DNA of 64,000 nucleotides. Source: JBGPEQ01 sp050180895. GTDB taxonomy: Bacteria; Pseudomonadota; Alphaproteobacteria; Dongiales; Dongiaceae. The notes beneath the pieces were generated by a model. That model was given only the letters and a program-made list of their open reading frames with translations, did not search any database and had not been told where the DNA came from. The number at the start of each line of letters is the position of its first letter. Positions within the stretch are counted from its first letter, which is position 1. The position numbers and the translations under genes are program-made. This document shows positions 61,259 through 64,000 of the stretch, in pieces. The stretch lies in NCBI GenBank assembly GCA_050180895.1, contig JBFXDS010000001.1:248001-312000 (forward strand). Reading direction: 5' to 3'.

Positions 61259-64000
61259 ATGATTAGGAAGATTCTGATCGGCCTCGGTGTTCTGCTCGTC
61301 CTTCTGGTCGGGGGAGCCTTGGCCGCCCCGAGCTTCATCGACTGGAACGGCTACAAGGGCCAGATCGCCGAGCAGGTGCGCGAATCGACCGGTCGCGAGC
61401 TCACGATCGATGGCGATATCTCCCTTGCCATTCTGTGGTCGCCGACCTTGTCGGTGACCAACGTCCGGTTCGCCAATATCGAGGGCGGCAGTGCGCCGGA
61501 CATGGCGACGCTCGAATCGCTCGATGTACGCTTGGCCTTTACGCCGCTCGACTGGATCGACGGCAACTTTCAGGTCGAGCGGATCGACTTGGTGAAGCCG
61601 ACGATCGTGCTCGAACGCCTCGCGGACGACCGCGCCAACTGGCAGCTCGATCTGCCCGCGACGAGCGCGGATGCCGGCTCCGGCACCGCCGATAGCGGCG
61701 GGCCCGAAATCAGGCTGGACGACATCAGGATCACGGACGGGACGCTGATCTATCGCGATGCTCCGGAGGGCAGCGAGCAGAGGGTCGATGCCGTCAATGC
61801 CGAACTGGGCGCGACGTCATTGCGCGGACCGTTCCGCGCCGATGGCAATCTGAGCTACCAGGGCGTGCCCGTGATGTTCAAGCTGACCGTCGGCGGGTTA
61901 AACGAAGGGGCGCCGGCGCCGATCAATGCCGAGATCGGACTGGCCAAGACCGATACGACGCTGAAGTTCGTCGGCACGGTTGCGACCGAGCCCGAACTCG
62001 CGGCGAAAGGGCGGCTCGATCTCAACAGCGCCAATCTGGCGCTCACGGTCGACAGCCTGGCGCCGGGCACGGCCGCGGGCATGCCCATTGCGCTCGACAA
62101 GGCGTTTCAGATCGCCGGCGACGTCATCTATGCCGGCGCGGGCGGCGAGGTACAGAACCTGACGGTCGCGCTCGGCGGCGTCGCCGCCACCGGCGCGGTC
62201 AAGTTCGCGCCCGGGACGCCGGCCAAGGTCGAGGCCAAGCTGGGCGTGAACCGGCTCAATCTGGACAGTCTGCTGTCGGCCGTGACGGCGCCGGCCGAAA
62301 GCGCCCCCGCGGCGCCGGCTGCGGGCAAAGGCGGAAGCTTTGCCCTTCCGCAGGATATCGATGCGACCGTTTCCGTGGCCGTCGCCGCGATCAGCTATCG
62401 TGACGGCGTGATCAACGACGCCCGCCTGGCGGCCGAATTGACGGGCGGGCAACTGACGCTCAGCGAGTTCTCCGCGCTGCTGCCGGGTGGATCCAGCTTC
62501 TCCGCGACCGGGACCCTCGCGCCGGCAGAAGGAGAGCCGCAATTCACCGGCGGCGTCGACGCCAAGTCGGATAATCTGCGGGCCCTGCTCGACTGGCTGC
62601 AGGTCGCGCCGCCGCAAGTGCCGGCGGACCGGCTGCGGACCTTGGCCTTGACGAGCCGGCTGACGGCCACTCCGACCAGCCTCGGTCTCGAGGAGATCGA
62701 TCTCCAGCTCGATTCCTCGAAGATCACCGGCGGCGCCCGGATCGCGCTTGCCGGCGCCACCCGGGAGAAGCCCGCATTCGGAATCGGGCTGGCGATCGAC
62801 CAGCTCAACCTCGACGCCTATCTGCCGCCGGCGGCGCCGGCGGAAGGCGGCAGCGGGCAGGCCAAGGGCGGCGGCCTGCCTCTCGACGGACTGGCGCCGC
62901 TCGCCGGCATCGATGCCAATGTCGAGCTGCGGGTCGGGAAGCTAACCCTCAACGAGCAGACGCTGCAATCCGTGCATCTCGACGGCACGCTGCAAAATGG
63001 CGCGCTCACCTTGCGCGACCTGAGCGTGAAGGAGTTCGCCGGCGGCAAGGGCGCGTTGAGCGGCACGATCTCCGACCTCGCCGGGCAGCCGCGCTTCGAT
63101 ACCAAGTTCGATCTCAGCGCCCGCGACGCCGGCAAGGCCTTCCAGCTCGCCGGCCTCGGCAAGGCGCCGCCCGGCAAGCTCGGCGCGCTCAAGCTCGCCG
63201 GGACGCTGGCGGGCGGCGCGCAGGACGTCGCCTATGACGTGACGTTCTCCATCGCCGGGGTGGGCGCATCGGGGACCGCCAAGGGCAAGGCGACAGGCAT
63301 CGGGGCGGGCATTCCGCGCATCGATACGACCTTCGATCTCAAGGCCAAGGATGCCGGACCGCTGGCCACGTTCGCCGGCATGTCGGCCGCGGATGCGAGC
63401 AGGCTCGGCGCGGTTTCGCTGGCGGGAACCGCGGTCAGCGGCGCCGACGATCTGACCTATGACGTGACGATCAGCATGGCCGGCATCGGTGGGCAGGGGC
63501 AGTTCAAGGGCAGGCTGGACGGTCTGTCCGGGACGCCGCGGGTCGACACGCGGCTCGACTTCGCCGCCAAGAAGCCGGCGCCGCTGCTCGCCCTCGCCGG
63601 CATGGCCGGGCCCGCCGCCAGCAAGCTCGGCGAGGTCGGCATTGCCGGAACCATGGCCGGCAATGCCGACGACATGAAGCTCGATCTGGGGCTGCAGGGC
63701 TTCGGCGGCAGCGCCAAGGTGGCGGGCACGGTGATGGCCGCCGCGGCGCCGACACGGTTCGATATCACCGTCTCCGCCGATCACCCGGAGTTCCGCGATC
63801 TGCTGGCCGCGCTCGTCCCGGGTTACAAGCCGCAAGCCGACAAGCTCGGCGCCTTTGCCTTGGCGGCGAAGGCGAGCGGCAGCACCGACGCGGCATCGCT
63901 GTCCGACCTGTCGTTGCGGGCGGGTCAGACCAGCCTGACGGGCAACCTGCAGCTGGACCAAGCGGGCGCGCGGCCGGTGGTGACGGCCGCCCTGCGCGGC
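61259..64000 (+). CDS. AsmA-family outer-membrane assembly protein (3' end outside window)
   Basis: AsmA-like proteins are bridge-type lipid transfer/envelope proteins with one N-terminal membrane helix. Here 914 codons are visible with no stop: MIRKILIGLGVLLVLLVGGALAAPSFIDWNGYK, then QIAEQVRESTGRELTIDGDISLAI, the AsmA N-terminal signature. From residue 640 the protein contains successive repeat modules of about 75 residues (residues 640-714, 715-788 and on), with the pattern LGxxxLAGTxxGxxxDVxYDV. AsmA genes in alphaproteobacteria often have such modules. The start is fixed by the membrane helix. Confidence 0.92.
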   Translation, partial: MIRKILIGLGVLLVLLVGGALAAPSFIDWNGYKGQIAEQVRESTGRELTIDGDISLAILWSPTLSVTNVRFANIEGGSAPDMATLESLDVRLAFTPLDWIDGNFQVERIDLVKPTIVLERLADDRANWQLDLPATSADAGSGTADSGGPEIRLDDIRITDGTLIYRDAPEGSEQRVDAVNAELGATSLRGPFRADGNLSYQGVPVMFKLTVGGLNEGAPAPINAEIGLAKTDTTLKFVGTVATEPELAAKGRLDLNSANLALTVDSLAPGTAAGMPIALDKAFQIAGDVIYAGAGGEVQNLTVALGGVAATGAVKFAPGTPAKVEAKLGVNRLNLDSLLSAVTAPAESAPAAPAAGKGGSFALPQDIDATVSVAVAAISYRDGVINDARLAAELTGGQLTLSEFSALLPGGSSFSATGTLAPAEGEPQFTGGVDAKSDNLRALLDWLQVAPPQVPADRLRTLALTSRLTATPTSLGLEEIDLQLDSSKITGGARIALAGATREKPAFGIGLAIDQLNLDAYLPPAAPAEGGSGQAKGGGLPLDGLAPLAGIDANVELRVGKLTLNEQTLQSVHLDGTLQNGALTLRDLSVKEFAGGKGALSGTISDLAGQPRFDTKFDLSARDAGKAFQLAGLGKAPPGKLGALKLAGTLAGGAQDVAYDVTFSIAGVGASGTAKGKATGIGAGIPRIDTTFDLKAKDAGPLATFAGMSAADASRLGAVSLAGTAVSGADDLTYDVTISMAGIGGQGQFKGRLDGLSGTPRVDTRLDFAAKKPAPLLALAGMAGPAASKLGEVGIAGTMAGNADDMKLDLGLQGFGGSAKVAGTVMAAAAPTRFDITVSADHPEFRDLLAALVPGYKPQADKLGAFALAAKASGSTDAASLSDLSLRAGQTSLTGNLQLDQAGARPVVTAALRG

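Overview
The window is high-GC (about two thirds by eye), densely packed DNA from an alphaproteobacterium. This rests on family content rather than any database search: MraZ/RsmH next to RNase P RNA and an AmpD-like amidase, an EipA/DUF1134 periplasmic protein, a DUF4169 protein, a PAS_5-type protein, a FadR-type regulator beside a NitT/TauT transporter, and a chemotaxis operon with CheR/CheB/CheY/STAS/CheA/CheW/MCP. The order cannot be fixed from sequence alone; a Rhodospirillales- or Rhizobiales-like organism is plausible. No rRNA, tRNA, CRISPR array, prophage or transposase was seen, so this looks like core-type chromosome with metabolic accessory clusters.

Layout. 1-2659 (minus): start of the division/cell-wall cluster (rsmH, mraZ with a periodic MraZ-box array), rnpB and an amidase. 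2890-7317: an Fe-S flavoprotein of the old yellow enzyme class, an antitoxin/ParE toxin pair, a DMT permease and a TerB-DnaJ protein. 7586-10705: promoter, TPP riboswitch and a four-gene thiamin salvage operon (thiM-thiE-thiD-tenA), followed by corA. 12422-13027: a ClpP. 13193-18192: FadR-family regulator divergent from a NitT/TauT ABC importer whose last permease gene overlaps a fumarylacetoacetase-fold hydrolase. 18271-25613: small enzymes, a TadE/TadG-like pilus pair, egtD, GFA, a CPT-like kinase and OsmC. 25828-28782: a kynureninase-like enzyme coupled to tryptophan 2,3-dioxygenase, with a divergent DUF1989 protein. 28791-32252: ASCH protein, acetate kinase and sulfoacetaldehyde acetyltransferase, a route from a C2 sulfonate to acetate plus ATP. 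32413-37013: membrane and periplasmic proteins, phosphoesterase, nucleotidyltransferase, AraC regulator and a glyoxalase-fold protein. 38078-41250: MocR regulator, RraA-family and AraD1/GguC-family enzymes, divergent from two tandem polyamine-type binding proteins and one PotA-PotB-PotC set (41357-47086). 47094-50076: an unrecognised protein, a cupin, an omega-amino acid:pyruvate aminotransferase and Bcp. 50201-58649: chemotaxis operon ending in a PAS-containing MCP with a CheR-tether-like C-terminus. 58761-64000: an FAD-linked D-2-hydroxyacid dehydrogenase, a PAS protein, a DUF4169 protein and an AsmA protein that runs off the window.

Most operons use ATGA or GTGA stop-start overlaps (mraZ/rsmH, thiMED-tenA, kynA/kynureninase, potBC, cheR/cheB), so translational coupling is a general habit here.

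The most unusual signals are not protein families. One is a six-copy, roughly 83-bp palindromic element with covarying arms, one copy of which seems to supply the ribosome-binding site and start codon of a pilus-type gene. Others are a palindrome of palindromes behind clpP, a five-to-seven-box MraZ operator with strict 10-bp phasing, and an xsc-ackA pairing. I found no convincing wholly new defence or mobile system.
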